Source: Hyphomicrobiales bacterium
GTDB taxonomy: Bacteria > Pseudomonadota > Alphaproteobacteria > Rhizobiales > Beijerinckiaceae
Assembly (NCBI GenBank): GCA_019246665.1
Contig: JAFAQA010000440.1
Span: 1 to 35,339, forward strand
Length of the DNA: 35,339 nucleotides
Direction of reading: 5' to 3'
A program made the position numbers and the translations under genes. The notes beneath the pieces are model-generated. The model was not told where the DNA came from. It searched no databases and worked only from the letters and a program-made list of their open reading frames with translations. Shown piece by piece: positions 25,413-33,253 of the stretch (position 1 is the first letter of the stretch; each line of letters begins with the position of its first letter).

Positions 25413-25560
25413 AAGGAAGGGCAAAATCCACTTTTACTTGCCTCCACCTTCCTTTTCGACCATCCTCACGCGAAGGAAAATGCGTGCACGCGGAGCTTTT
25501 CGTCGCAGCAGCGCTGCGAGATTGAGTCTGGCCTTTTTTGATGGACGAGAAAGACCGGTG

Positions 25561-27777
25561 ATGCGGCGTCTCTTGACCATGTGGGCCGCGCTCCTTGCGT
25601 TCGGCCTTGGCTTGCCGGCGTGCTCGCAGGCCAAGGAAACGCCCCCGATAGTTTCGGCGCCAGCAGCCGTCGATCCGCCCCCGAAAGTGCGCGAGCTTCT
25701 CGATCTCATCGGGGATCCCCAGGTTCGCGCCTGGCTCGACCAGCAAAAAGCCTCGGCCGCCGCGAAGCCTCAAGCTAAATCCCGCGACGACGTTTCGCCG
25801 GCACCCGCCGAGGGCGAGCTCGACGAGATGGTGGGTCGATTGGGGCGGATTCGAGCTCATGTGGCCTCCCTCGTCGCCGACTTGCCGAATATCGGCGAGG
25901 ATTTCAGCACCGCCGGAGAGATGCTGGCAAACCAGTTTCGCGGCCCGGAGCTTTGGCGCATGTTGCGCCTGCTCGTGCTGTTCGTCGGCCTCGGTTATGG
26001 CCTCGAATGGCTGTTTCGGCGCGCCACGACCCGGTTTCGCGCGCGCTTCGACGAGGTCAAGCTCGACACTGTGGGAGAAAGACTGCGCGTCGTCGGCTCG
26101 CGACTGGCTTTTGCGGTCGGCCTCGTATTGAGCTTCGCGGCGGGCAGTGTCGGAGCCTTTCTGGCCTTCGATTGGCCCTTTCTGATCAAGGAGCTCCTGC
26201 TCGGATATCTCCTCGTGTTTCTCGCCATCCGGCTCGTCTTGGCTGTCGGCCGGTTCCTGCTTGCGCCCGGCGGCGCAGGCCATCCGGACGTCTCGCGCTT
26301 CCGCATCGTGCCGATGACCACTCCGGCGGCGCGCTTTTGGCACTGGCGGCTTGCCTTGATTGTCGGCTGGTTCGTCTTCGGATGGGTCCTCGTCCACGAT
26401 ACGTCGCTTTTCGGCGTTTCGGCCGAGACGCGAGAGCTTCTCGCCTATGCGCTCGGCCTCGTTTTGCTCGCCATCGCCATTGATATGGTGTGGCGGGCGC
26501 CGCCTTCGTCCACGCCCGACGGTCTGGAAAGCGCCGAGGCGCGATCTCGCCGGCACGCCTGGGCGGCGGGCTTAAGCCTGTTCTTCGTCGTGCTTTGGCT
26601 AACATGGGTGATCGGCGCCATGCCGCTCTTTTGGGTGCTCACCCTTTGCCTGGCCTTGCCGGCCGCGATCCGCGTGACCCAGCGCTCGGTCAATCACATC
26701 CTGCGGCCGCCCGGACATGAAGGAGCGCTCGAAGGCCCTGCCAGCATAGCGGCGGTTTGCCTCGAGCGCGGGTTGCGCGCGCTCATCATCATCGCAGGGG
26801 TCTTCTGGCTCGCCTATGTCTGGCAAATCAACTTGGCGGAGATGGCGAGCCGCGACACGCTCACGACGCGCGTCCTGCGCGGCATCATCACGGCAACGAT
26901 CGTGGTGCTCGTCGCCGATTTCGTGTGGAACATCACCAAGGCGGTGATCGATGCGCGGGTTTATGACGCGAGCCGTGCGAGCGACATGAGCCTCGAGGAG
27001 GACCGCAAGCGCGCGCGCTTGCGCACGCTCTTGCCGATCCTGCGCAACATGCTCTTCGTCGTGATCGTCGTCATCACGGCGCTCATGGGCCTGTCCTCGC
27101 TCGGCGTCGAGATCGCGCCCTTGATCGCGAGCGCCGGCGTGGTCGGCGTCGCCATCGGCTTCGGGGCGCAGACGCTCGTCAAGGATGTCATCAGCGGCAT
27201 CTTTTACCTGCTCGATGATGCCTTCCGGGTCGGCGAGTACATCCAAAGCGGCAACTACCGGGGCGTGGTGGAATCCTTCAGCCTGCGTTCGGTGAAGCTT
27301 CGTCATCAGAACGGGCCGCTTTACACTGTCCCCTTCGGCGTGCTCGGCGCCATTCAGAACATGAGCCGCGACTGGGCGATCGAGAAGCTCACGATCGGCG
27401 TGACCTATGACACGGACATCGACAAGGCTCGCAAGATCGTCAAGAAGGTCGGGCAGGAGCTCGCGCAAGATCCGGAGCTTGCTTCCGGCATCCTCGAACC
27501 TCTGAAGATGCAAGGCGTGCAGGCCTTCGGTGATTTCGCCATTCAGCTGCGCATGAAGATGATGACCCGGCCCGGTGACGTGCAGTTCATGGCGCGACGG
27601 CGAGCGCTGGCGATGATCAAGAAGGCCTTCGATGCCAACGGCATCAGCTTCGCCTATCCGACCGTTCAGGTCGCGGGGGGTGGCGCGGCGACGAACGGAG
27701 GCAATGACGCGATCGGCACCGCCGTCGCGCAAAAGGGACTCGAGCTCGTGAAGCCAGCGGCCGGCGGGGGCGCGTAA
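25561..27777 (+). CDS. large MscS-family mechanosensitive channel
   Basis: From ATG 25561 the protein has 738 residues. An N-terminal signal or lipoprotein-like leader (MRRLLTMWAALLAFGLGLPAC) precedes a periplasmic stretch rich in Pro/Ala. At least eight hydrophobic segments follow, including LLVLFVGLGYGLEWLF, LLLGYLLVFLAIRLVL and LFFVVLWLTWVIGAM. The MscS core is C-terminal: VGVAIGFGAQTLVKDVISGI is the pore helix and hinge, then DDAFRVGEYIQSGNYRGVVE and LRHQNGPLYTVPFG of the beta domain. It should open under membrane tension and release solutes during osmotic downshock. Its size resembles YbiO-type channels. The start is uncertain: ATG 25480 is upstream in frame, and no strong ribosome binding site marks 25561. 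Confidence 0.88.
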   Translation: MRRLLTMWAALLAFGLGLPACSQAKETPPIVSAPAAVDPPPKVRELLDLIGDPQVRAWLDQQKASAAAKPQAKSRDDVSPAPAEGELDEMVGRLGRIRAHVASLVADLPNIGEDFSTAGEMLANQFRGPELWRMLRLLVLFVGLGYGLEWLFRRATTRFRARFDEVKLDTVGERLRVVGSRLAFAVGLVLSFAAGSVGAFLAFDWPFLIKELLLGYLLVFLAIRLVLAVGRFLLAPGGAGHPDVSRFRIVPMTTPAARFWHWRLALIVGWFVFGWVLVHDTSLFGVSAETRELLAYALGLVLLAIAIDMVWRAPPSSTPDGLESAEARSRRHAWAAGLSLFFVVLWLTWVIGAMPLFWVLTLCLALPAAIRVTQRSVNHILRPPGHEGALEGPASIAAVCLERGLRALIIIAGVFWLAYVWQINLAEMASRDTLTTRVLRGIITATIVVLVADFVWNITKAVIDARVYDASRASDMSLEEDRKRARLRTLLPILRNMLFVVIVVITALMGLSSLGVEIAPLIASAGVVGVAIGFGAQTLVKDVISGIFYLLDDAFRVGEYIQSGNYRGVVESFSLRSVKLRHQNGPLYTVPFGVLGAIQNMSRDWAIEKLTIGVTYDTDIDKARKIVKKVGQELAQDPELASGILEPLKMQGVQAFGDFAIQLRMKMMTRPGDVQFMARRRALAMIKKAFDANGISFAYPTVQVAGGGAATNGGNDAIGTAVAQKGLELVKPAAGGGA

Positions 27778-27804
27778 CGCGCTGCGATGAAAACCGATTA
27801 CAAG

Positions 27805-27848
27805 CTACGCGACACGTAGTTGACTCAATAAATATCGTCCCGTCTATT
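27805..27848 (+). promoter_or_regulatory. promoter and dyad of the AT-rich orphan gene
   Basis: TTGACT (27820-27825), a 17-base spacer and TCTATT (27843-27848) match sigma-70-type boxes. Only 6 bases separate the -10 from the ATG at 27855, so transcription should begin at the start codon. A small dyad, CTACG-CGACA-CGTAG (27805-27819), abuts the -35 box and is a candidate operator. Confidence 0.5.
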
Positions 27849-27854
27849 CCTAGA

Positions 27855-28262
27855 ATGCCGATCGAGCTTAGCGAACTCCTACATCTCGCGAGAGGCTATA
27901 AGCCCGCCCTACAAGTAGGAGATCTACCGCGAGGCATCGCGGTTTTCCTCAAGTGCCATCCGGCGATCGTATTTCTTGGCACAAAAGAGGTTCATAAGAT
28001 CGTACGAAAACATCCAGAAATAAAGCTGGACGAGTTACAGTGCCTCCATATTGCAATCAAAGAAGGAGAATATTACTTCGATAAAAGCAGGAGTAATTGC
28101 GTTACAATATTTTATACTCCAAGAGACAAGCGCGATATATACTTAATAGCTCTTAAGGCGACTCAAGGTGGCTATGAGGTTTGGGTACAAACATTCCATA
28201 GAATCTCGCCGAGTAAGGCAGAAAAAAAGAAGAAGGGGTGCAAAAAACTAACTAAGCGCTAG
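27855..28262 (+). CDS. AT-rich orphan gene, possible BECR-fold RNase toxin
   Basis: A 135-residue basic protein whose codons (many ATA, AAA, TTA, AAT) contrast sharply with the GC-rich neighbours, a sign of recent transfer. The pattern KEVHKIVRKHPEIKLDEL (residues 45-62), then VTIFYTP, YLIALKATQGG and VWVQTFHRIS (109-118), resembles the PBECR families. Those are phage/polymorphic-toxin nucleases of the Barnase-EndoU-ColicinE5/D-RelE fold, which pair a KHPEI helix with a late strand carrying T/S-F-H/R. His47, His53, Lys101 and His115 would be candidate active-site residues. The tail is Lys-rich. No antitoxin lies beside it, and there is no Shine-Dalgarno sequence. The family call is from pattern memory only; that the gene is real and foreign is firmer. 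Confidence 0.6.
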   Translation: MPIELSELLHLARGYKPALQVGDLPRGIAVFLKCHPAIVFLGTKEVHKIVRKHPEIKLDELQCLHIAIKEGEYYFDKSRSNCVTIFYTPRDKRDIYLIALKATQGGYEVWVQTFHRISPSKAEKKKKGCKKLTKR

Positions 28263-28266
28263 GGTA

Positions 28267-28297
28267 GACGGACGCCTCCGGGCAAGAGGCGTCCGTC
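28267..28297 (+). terminator. perfect 12-bp hairpin after the AT-rich gene
   Basis: GACGGACGCCTC (28267-28278) and GAGGCGTCCGTC (28286-28297) pair perfectly around a 7-base loop, starting 5 bases after the stop codon. The following bases (GCTTCCATAC) are not T-rich, so it is an atypical intrinsic terminator or an mRNA 3'-end protecting hairpin. Confidence 0.6.
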
Positions 28298-28547
28298 GCT
28301 TCCATACGCGAGGGGGCCTGCCGATAACCCCCTAATGCGCACACATCCGCCCTGAGATGCGGCTACGGCTGGCAGAATCTCACCGTGTCACGCGCATGGC
28401 TGCCTAACCATATGGAGCGGTAAGGCCGAATCAGCATAGTACGATTTGTCAATCATTGGAATCCCCGCAATTCACAATGCTGTATAACTCACTTGTGGAA
28501 AATTGGTGCGTACCAGAGGACCTCTCCGCATAATCAGCAGGGGTCAA
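28298..28547. other. gene-free stretch of mixed composition
   Basis: No coding sequence or RNA gene is recognised here. The composition is less GC-rich than the neighbourhood from about 28420 to 28500 (for example ACGATTTGTCAATCATTGGA), which suggests it arrived with the AT-rich gene. I found no obvious direct repeats that would mark insertion ends. Confidence 0.4.
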
Positions 28548-29966
28548 TCAGCGACGTCGCAGGATCATCGGCAGCCCGCCTTGCGGCCGCAAGGTCACGC
28601 GCTGCACCGGGCGCACCTCATGCAAAGGTGCGAGATCGAGCCGGAAGCACCGCGTGATCGCGGCAAGCAGAATGATCGCCTCCTGGAGCGCGAAGCCGGC
28701 TCCGATGCAGATGCGCGGGCCTGCGCCGAATGGCAGATAGGCGAAACGATCGATGCGCTGACGCGCCTCGGGCAGGAAGCGGGAAGGGTCGAAGCGCTCA
28801 GGCTCGTCCCAGAGTCGGCGGTGGCGATGCAGGACCCAGGGCGAGATCACGACACGTGTCCTGCGATCGACCTTGTGGCCCGCGACCTCGTCTTCGCCGA
28901 TTGGCTGGCGGGTCATCGAGGCGGCTGGCGGATAAAGTCGCAATGCTTCCTCGATCACGGCTTTGGTGATGATGAGACGATCGATCGCAAACGACGCGAG
29001 ATCCGCATCGCCGCAGAGGGCGTCGATTTCCTTCTCGAGGCGTTCCCGCCATTCTGGCGCGAAGGCAAGCAGGAACAGGCTCCAGCTCAGCGTGTTCGCC
29101 GTTGTCTCATGGCCCGCCGCGATGAAGGTCGCGATATTGGCTCTCACCTCATCGGGCGCGAGGCCGTTTTCCGCCATATGCGCCTCGAGCAGGAAAGTGA
29201 GAAGATCGCGCGGAGCTTCCTCGCCGCGCGCCAAAAGCTCGCGGCGCCGCGCCATGATGGTCTCGACCGCGCGGTTGAAGATGGCAAGCGCCTCCTTGCC
29301 GCCGCCGCGTCCGAAGCGCGGCAGCCAGTCGGGCAAGTCGAGCGCGTCGAAAGGATGCACGCGCCCGAGCGTATCAAGATAGCGCGTGATCGCCTGGGCC
29401 AAGGTCGCGGGCTCGCTCGCGAGCCCGTCCGAGAAGATCGTCCGCTCAAGCACTTCGAGCGTCACATGCGTCATCTCGCGCGCCGCATCGATCGGCGTGC
29501 GATCCGCGAGCTCGCCCCAGCGCGTCGTGAGGCTTGCCGCGACGCTCGCCATGGCGGGCTGGAAGCTTGCGATGAGGCGTGGGGTGAAGACGGGTGCGAG
29601 CGCGCGTCGTTGCGAGCGCCAGCTCTCGCCTTCGGCGGTGAGGAGGCCATTGCCGAGGCCTGGCCGCAAGACGCGAGTCTGGAGCACGCCCTTGCGATAG
29701 TTCCCGGCATTATCGACGAGCACATGCTTGATCGCGACCGGATCACTCACCACGCACATGGGACCGATGATCGTGTCACGGAGCACGATCGGCTCGTCGA
29801 AATGCCTTCGCGTCCAGATCGTGATCGGATTGGTGCGCAACGCCTTGAGCAGGCCCAACCCGCCCAAGGGCTTCTCGCGTGGCGGCGGCGCCGGCGGCAC
29901 ACGACGTGCCGAGGGCTGGGGGCGGCTCGCATTGGGCTCGACATCGATGGGCGCGGATGAGGGCAA
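28548..29966 (-). CDS. cytochrome P450
   Basis: A 472-residue haem monooxygenase with every core signature. These are the I-helix oxygen-activation motif AGHETTANTLSW, the K-helix ExxR (VIEEALRLYPPAASMTRQ), the PERF segment (DEPERFDPSRFLPEAR) and the haem loop FGAGPRICIGAGFAL, whose axial ligand is Cys420. The N-terminus is soluble and proline-rich (RRVPPAPPPREKPLGGLGLL), so it is not membrane anchored. TTG 29966 is preferred because GAGGTGG lies just upstream; another TTG at 30023 would add 19 residues. No ferredoxin or reductase gene is nearby, so electrons must come from partners elsewhere. The substrate is unknown. It is transcribed divergently from ygfZ. Confidence 0.9.
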   Translation of the reverse strand: MPSSAPIDVEPNASRPQPSARRVPPAPPPREKPLGGLGLLKALRTNPITIWTRRHFDEPIVLRDTIIGPMCVVSDPVAIKHVLVDNAGNYRKGVLQTRVLRPGLGNGLLTAEGESWRSQRRALAPVFTPRLIASFQPAMASVAASLTTRWGELADRTPIDAAREMTHVTLEVLERTIFSDGLASEPATLAQAITRYLDTLGRVHPFDALDLPDWLPRFGRGGGKEALAIFNRAVETIMARRRELLARGEEAPRDLLTFLLEAHMAENGLAPDEVRANIATFIAAGHETTANTLSWSLFLLAFAPEWRERLEKEIDALCGDADLASFAIDRLIITKAVIEEALRLYPPAASMTRQPIGEDEVAGHKVDRRTRVVISPWVLHRHRRLWDEPERFDPSRFLPEARQRIDRFAYLPFGAGPRICIGAGFALQEAIILLAAITRCFRLDLAPLHEVRPVQRVTLRPQGGLPMILRRR

Positions 29967-30139
29967 GGACCACCTCAGCTGGAAGAGAGACGCACCGCTC
30001 CGCGAAATGCACCGCAAATTCAAGAGAAATGCCCGTCACATCGCCGTGACTCGCTACCTTTCTTTGCACCCTCGCTTGCGGCTCGGTGGATCCTGGCGGC
30101 TTCGGCTGAAACCTAGATGTGCAGCGTGGCAGCCGGAAG

Positions 30140-30174
30140 GCGAAAGGCGAAAGGCGAAAGGCGAAAGGCGAAAG
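30140..30174. repeat. five perfect copies of a 7-bp tandem repeat
   Basis: GCGAAAG occurs five times head to tail without a mismatch (30140-30174), after a partial unit GGAAG. It lies between the divergent P450 and ygfZ genes, 64 bases before the ygfZ start. Such short perfect arrays expand and contract by replication slippage, which would change promoter or leader spacing. Confidence 0.9.
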
Positions 30175-30237
30175 GCTTCGCTTCTTGAGTGCGGCGCGTG
30201 ATCGTCCTATCGAAGGCGCCTTACCAAGGGATGGCCC

Positions 30238-31122
30238 ATGCCAGTCGCGCATTTGGCGGATCGCGCCGTGATCTCGATCAAGGGGGAGGAGGCGGTGACC
30301 TTTCTGGCGGGCCTCCTCACTTGCGCCGTCGATGCCAGCGCAACGCCGCGCTATGGCGCGCTGCTCACGCCACAAGGCAAGATCATCGCGGATTTTTTCG
30401 TCTTCCGGCAGCAGCAATCGCCGAGCGCGGAGCATGGCTCCGAGGGCTTCCTCCTCGATTTGGCGAAGGTCGTGGTGGAAGCTTTGCTGAAGCGCCTTTC
30501 GCTCTACAAGTTGCGCGCCAAGGTGACGATCACGGACGTTTCGGCGGAACTCGGCGTGCTCGCAGCCTGGGGTGAGCCGATCTCCGCCCCTTCCGGCATT
30601 CTTGCCTTCCCCGATCCGCGCTTCGCGCCGATGGGGTGGCGCTTGATCGCCCACGCCGACCAGCTTCAGGCGCTCGCCACCGCGTCGCCCTCCGATTACG
30701 AGAGACACCGGATCGCGCTCGCGATGCCGCAAGGTGCCCGCGATTTCACCTATGGCGATGCATTTCCCCACGAAGCCTGCATGGATCAGCTCGGCGGCGT
30801 CGATTTCGACAAGGGTTGCTATGTCGGCCAGGAAGTCGTGTCGCGCACGCAGCACAGAGGCTCCGCGCGCACCCGCATCGCCGCCTTGGGCTTCAGCGGC
30901 GAGGCGCCCTCGGAGGGACAAGAGATCAAGGCCGGCGAGAAGAGCATCGGCCGCATCGGTTCTGTCGATCCCGAAAAGGGGCGCGCCATCGCGACTTTGC
31001 GGCTCGATCGTCTCGAGGATGCGCTCACGGACAAGCTTCCTTTACGCGCGGGGGAAGCTGTCTTGCGTGCCGAAAAACCGGCCTGGGCGACTTACGCCTT
31101 TCCGGCAACGGGGAAGGTATGA
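30238..31122 (+). CDS. ygfZ: folate-binding iron-sulfur maintenance protein YgfZ
   Basis: A 294-residue member of the GcvT-like YgfZ family, which uses tetrahydrofolate to help assemble or repair certain iron-sulfur enzymes. The signature is at 192-199 (KGCYVGQE, with the essential Cys194) inside GGVDFDKGCYVGQEVVSR. The N-terminal GcvT-like domain includes TFLAGLLTCAV, LLTPQGKIIADFFVF and LYKLRAKV. ATG 30238 follows AAGGGATGG. The gene shares ATGA with the tag gene. The ygfZ-tag-HD hydrolase order looks like a conserved Rhizobiales neighbourhood (recalled, not checked). Confidence 0.93.
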   Translation: MPVAHLADRAVISIKGEEAVTFLAGLLTCAVDASATPRYGALLTPQGKIIADFFVFRQQQSPSAEHGSEGFLLDLAKVVVEALLKRLSLYKLRAKVTITDVSAELGVLAAWGEPISAPSGILAFPDPRFAPMGWRLIAHADQLQALATASPSDYERHRIALAMPQGARDFTYGDAFPHEACMDQLGGVDFDKGCYVGQEVVSRTQHRGSARTRIAALGFSGEAPSEGQEIKAGEKSIGRIGSVDPEKGRAIATLRLDRLEDALTDKLPLRAGEAVLRAEKPAWATYAFPATGKV

Positions 31123-31754
31123 TGAGCACGATCGCGCACGCCGACGGACATATGCGCTGCTCCTGGCCGGGCACGGACCCGCTCTATGTCGCTTATCATG
31201 ACACGGATTGGGGCGTTCCCGAACAGGATAGCCGTGCTCTTTTCGAGAAGCTTCTGCTCGACGGCTTTCAAGCCGGGCTTTCATGGATCACGATCCTGCG
31301 CAAGCGAGACAATTTTCGCCGCGCCTTCGATAACTTCGAGCCGGAACGCGTGGCCCGCTATGGCGACAAGAAGATGGCGACGCTGTTGCAAGACGCTGGG
31401 ATCGTGCGCAATCGCGCCAAGATCGAGGGTGCCATTCTCTCAGCGCGCGCCTATCTCGATCTCACGCAACAACAGGGGTTTTCGGATTTCATCTGGGGTT
31501 TCGTCGACGGCAAGCCGGTGCAGAATGCTTGGCGGGAACGTAGCGAAGTCCCCGTCGAGACCGAGATCTCGCGCCGCCTTTCGAAAGCGCTTGCCGCGAA
31601 GGGCTTCAAATTCTGCGGCCCGACCATCGTCTATGCTTTCATGCAGGCTGTCGGGATGGTCAACGACCATTACGTCGATTGCTGCCGCCACGCCGAATGT
31701 GCCGCCTTGGCGGCGCGCATGTCGCAAAAAACGAGGCGCCGGAAGAGCAAATGA
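31119..31754 (+). CDS. tag: DNA-3-methyladenine glycosylase I
   Basis: A 211-residue base-excision repair enzyme that removes 3-methyladenine from alkylated DNA. The zinc site of the Tag family is complete: Cys14 (MRCSWPGTD), His27 (AYHDTDWGVP), His184 and Cys188 (VNDHYVDC). The same 13-residue and 4-residue spacings are seen in E. coli Tag. Glu43 in LFEKLLLDGFQAGLSW is the conserved glutamate near the base pocket. ATG 31119 overlaps the ygfZ stop; ATG 31122 directly follows in frame. The tail is strongly basic (KTRRRKSK). Confidence 0.95.
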   Translation: MMSTIAHADGHMRCSWPGTDPLYVAYHDTDWGVPEQDSRALFEKLLLDGFQAGLSWITILRKRDNFRRAFDNFEPERVARYGDKKMATLLQDAGIVRNRAKIEGAILSARAYLDLTQQQGFSDFIWGFVDGKPVQNAWRERSEVPVETEISRRLSKALAAKGFKFCGPTIVYAFMQAVGMVNDHYVDCCRHAECAALAARMSQKTRRRKSK

Positions 31755-31904
31755 TCTGCTTATGTGGATCTTGCCAGTGGCCCCGCGTATTGCGCGCGAG
31801 GGTGTGCAGGGGCGCGAGCTTGCTTTCGCGGCCCGCTCTCTTGCCTCGACTTTTGGGCCGATGACCAAGAAGCATTAGGGCTCCGATCCCGTGGACTGCG
31901 GTTG

Positions 31905-32552
31905 ATGGCCATGCAAAAGCCGAGGCTTTTTTCCGTTCCCACCCCGGCCCGTGCCTGGCAGCGCATGTTGTCCGGGCGCAGGCTTGACCTTCTCGACCCC
32001 TCCCCGCTCGATATCGAGATCGAGGATATCGCACACGGGCTTGCGCGCACGGCACGTTGGAACGGCCAAACGCGCGGCCAGCACATCTTCTCGGTCGCGC
32101 AGCACACGCTTCTCGTCGAGGCGCTGCTCGTGCTTCAGGAGCCCGAAGCTTCGGCGCATTTGCGGCTCGCCGCCCTGCTTCACGACGCGGCCGAATACGT
32201 GATCGGCGACCTGATCTCTCCTTTCAAAGCGATGCTCTCCAAGGATTATCGCGAGGCCGAGCGGCGCATCATGGGGGCGGTGCATTTGCGCTTTGGCCTG
32301 CCGCCGATTTTGGCGCCCCGAACCGCGAAGGCGATCAAACGTGCCGACGCCAGCGCCGCTTTCCTCGAGGCAGTGAACCTCGCGGGCTTCTCGCTCGCGG
32401 AGGCCGAGCGCTATTTTCCGCGTCCCGAAATGCCGGCACCGATCGCGAGCGAGCTTCTCGCTCCCTGGTCGGCCACGAAAGCGACGCGGCGCTTCCTCGA
32501 GAGTTTCGCAAAGACCATCGAAGATGTGTCGCGTCTCGCGCCGCGAGCATGA
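31905..32552 (+). CDS. HD-domain phosphohydrolase, nucleotidase-like
   Basis: A 215-residue HD-fold metal hydrolase. His67 (FSVAQHTLLVEALL), His93-Asp94 (AALLHDAAEYVIGDLISPFK) and a later aspartate in IKRADASAAFLEAV give the H...HD...D metal set. The segment HDAAEYVIGDLISPFK is like that of YfbR-type 5'-deoxynucleotidases, so a nucleotide substrate is likely. ATG 31905 is chosen, with ATG 31911 as a close alternative; the frame runs further upstream from 31764 with low coding quality. It follows tag by 150 bases on the same strand. Confidence 0.87.
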   Translation: MAMQKPRLFSVPTPARAWQRMLSGRRLDLLDPSPLDIEIEDIAHGLARTARWNGQTRGQHIFSVAQHTLLVEALLVLQEPEASAHLRLAALLHDAAEYVIGDLISPFKAMLSKDYREAERRIMGAVHLRFGLPPILAPRTAKAIKRADASAAFLEAVNLAGFSLAEAERYFPRPEMPAPIASELLAPWSATKATRRFLESFAKTIEDVSRLAPRA

Positions 32553-32683
32553 GCTCAACCGGAGCAGAGAAAAGTTCCGAACATTTCCAGCGAATGACGC
32601 CAAGGGTCTGTCGGCCGCCCCATGCTTGCCATCGTATCGTCTTGCGAATCGGCGATGAAGGCGGTGCATTCAGAGGTTTCTAA

Positions 32684-33196
32684 ATGTCCACCCTGCATGT
32701 CTGTCCCCTGTCGCGACTCCACACCACGGTGGAGGAGACCAGAGCCTCGCACATCGTGACGCTGATCGGTGCCAACACCGCTGTGGAACGTCCTGTCTGC
32801 ATTTCTGCCGATCGGCATTTGTTCATCACCGTCTCTGATATCGCGGTACCAGCGGAAGGGATGATCCTGCCTGCCCACTCGCATGTCGAGCAATTGCTCG
32901 CCTTCGTGCGTGGCTGGGATCGGGCAGCGCCGATGGTGATTCATTGCTATGCAGGGATTAGCCGCTCGACCGCGGCGGCCTTCATTGCCGCCTGCGCGCT
33001 GGCGCCGCAGCGCGAGGAGGATGTGATCGCAAGGCGACTCCGCGCGGCCTCTCCAAGCGCCACGCCCAATTCTCGTCTCGTCTGCGTCGCCGATCAGCTC
33101 TTGTGCAGGGAAGGGCGCATGATCGCCGCCGTCGAGGCGATCGGACGCGGGGCGTTCGCGAGTGAGGGAAGCCCCTTCGCCTTGGAAATCGCCTGA
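32684..33196 (+). CDS. dual-specificity-type protein tyrosine phosphatase
   Basis: A 170-residue phosphatase. The phosphate-binding loop HCYAGISRS (87-95) fits the CX5R rule with Cys88 as nucleophile and Arg94. Asp52 in FITVSDIAVP is in the right place to be the general acid. The N-terminal strand SHIVTLIGA and the helical ALAPQREEDVIARRLRAASP are typical of a small Rhizobiales group annotated as tyrosine phosphatases. The substrate (phosphotyrosine, or a phosphoinositide-like or nucleotide compound) is not known. AGAGG sits 7 bases before the ATG. A 7-bp hairpin after its stop separates it from the converging anti-sigma gene. Confidence 0.82.
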   Translation: MSTLHVCPLSRLHTTVEETRASHIVTLIGANTAVERPVCISADRHLFITVSDIAVPAEGMILPAHSHVEQLLAFVRGWDRAAPMVIHCYAGISRSTAAAFIAACALAPQREEDVIARRLRAASPSATPNSRLVCVADQLLCREGRMIAAVEAIGRGAFASEGSPFALEIA

Positions 33197-33206
33197 AGAC
33201 CTGTTT

Positions 33207-33226
33207 CGGGTGAACGAGATCACCCG
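33207..33226. terminator. hairpin between converging genes
   Basis: CGGGTGA (33207-33213) pairs with TCACCCG (33220-33226) around a 6-base loop, between the ends of the phosphatase (33196) and the anti-sigma gene (33254). It has no T-tract on either side. It may serve both directions. Confidence 0.45.
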
Positions 33227-33253
33227 GCAAGTGCCTCCGGGGCCAAGCGCAGC

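Noticed and set aside
28298-28547. Possible tRNA, tmRNA or small RNA in the gap after the AT-rich gene
   Set aside because: I found no T-arm, acceptor stem or tmRNA tag-like sequence. The only strong structure is the hairpin at 28267-28297.
28503-29960. 485-codon plus-strand frame opposite the P450
   Set aside because: The minus strand has every P450 signature, and the plus frame is a compositional shadow.
30140-30174. Possible CRISPR-like array
   Set aside because: Units are 7 bp and contiguous with no spacers, so this is a simple tandem repeat.
31763-31879. 38-codon frame MWILPVAPRIAREG... between tag and the HD hydrolase
   Set aside because: It starts with ATG just after the tag stop and has GC-biased third positions, but it has no ribosome binding site and no recognisable feature, so it is too short to support.
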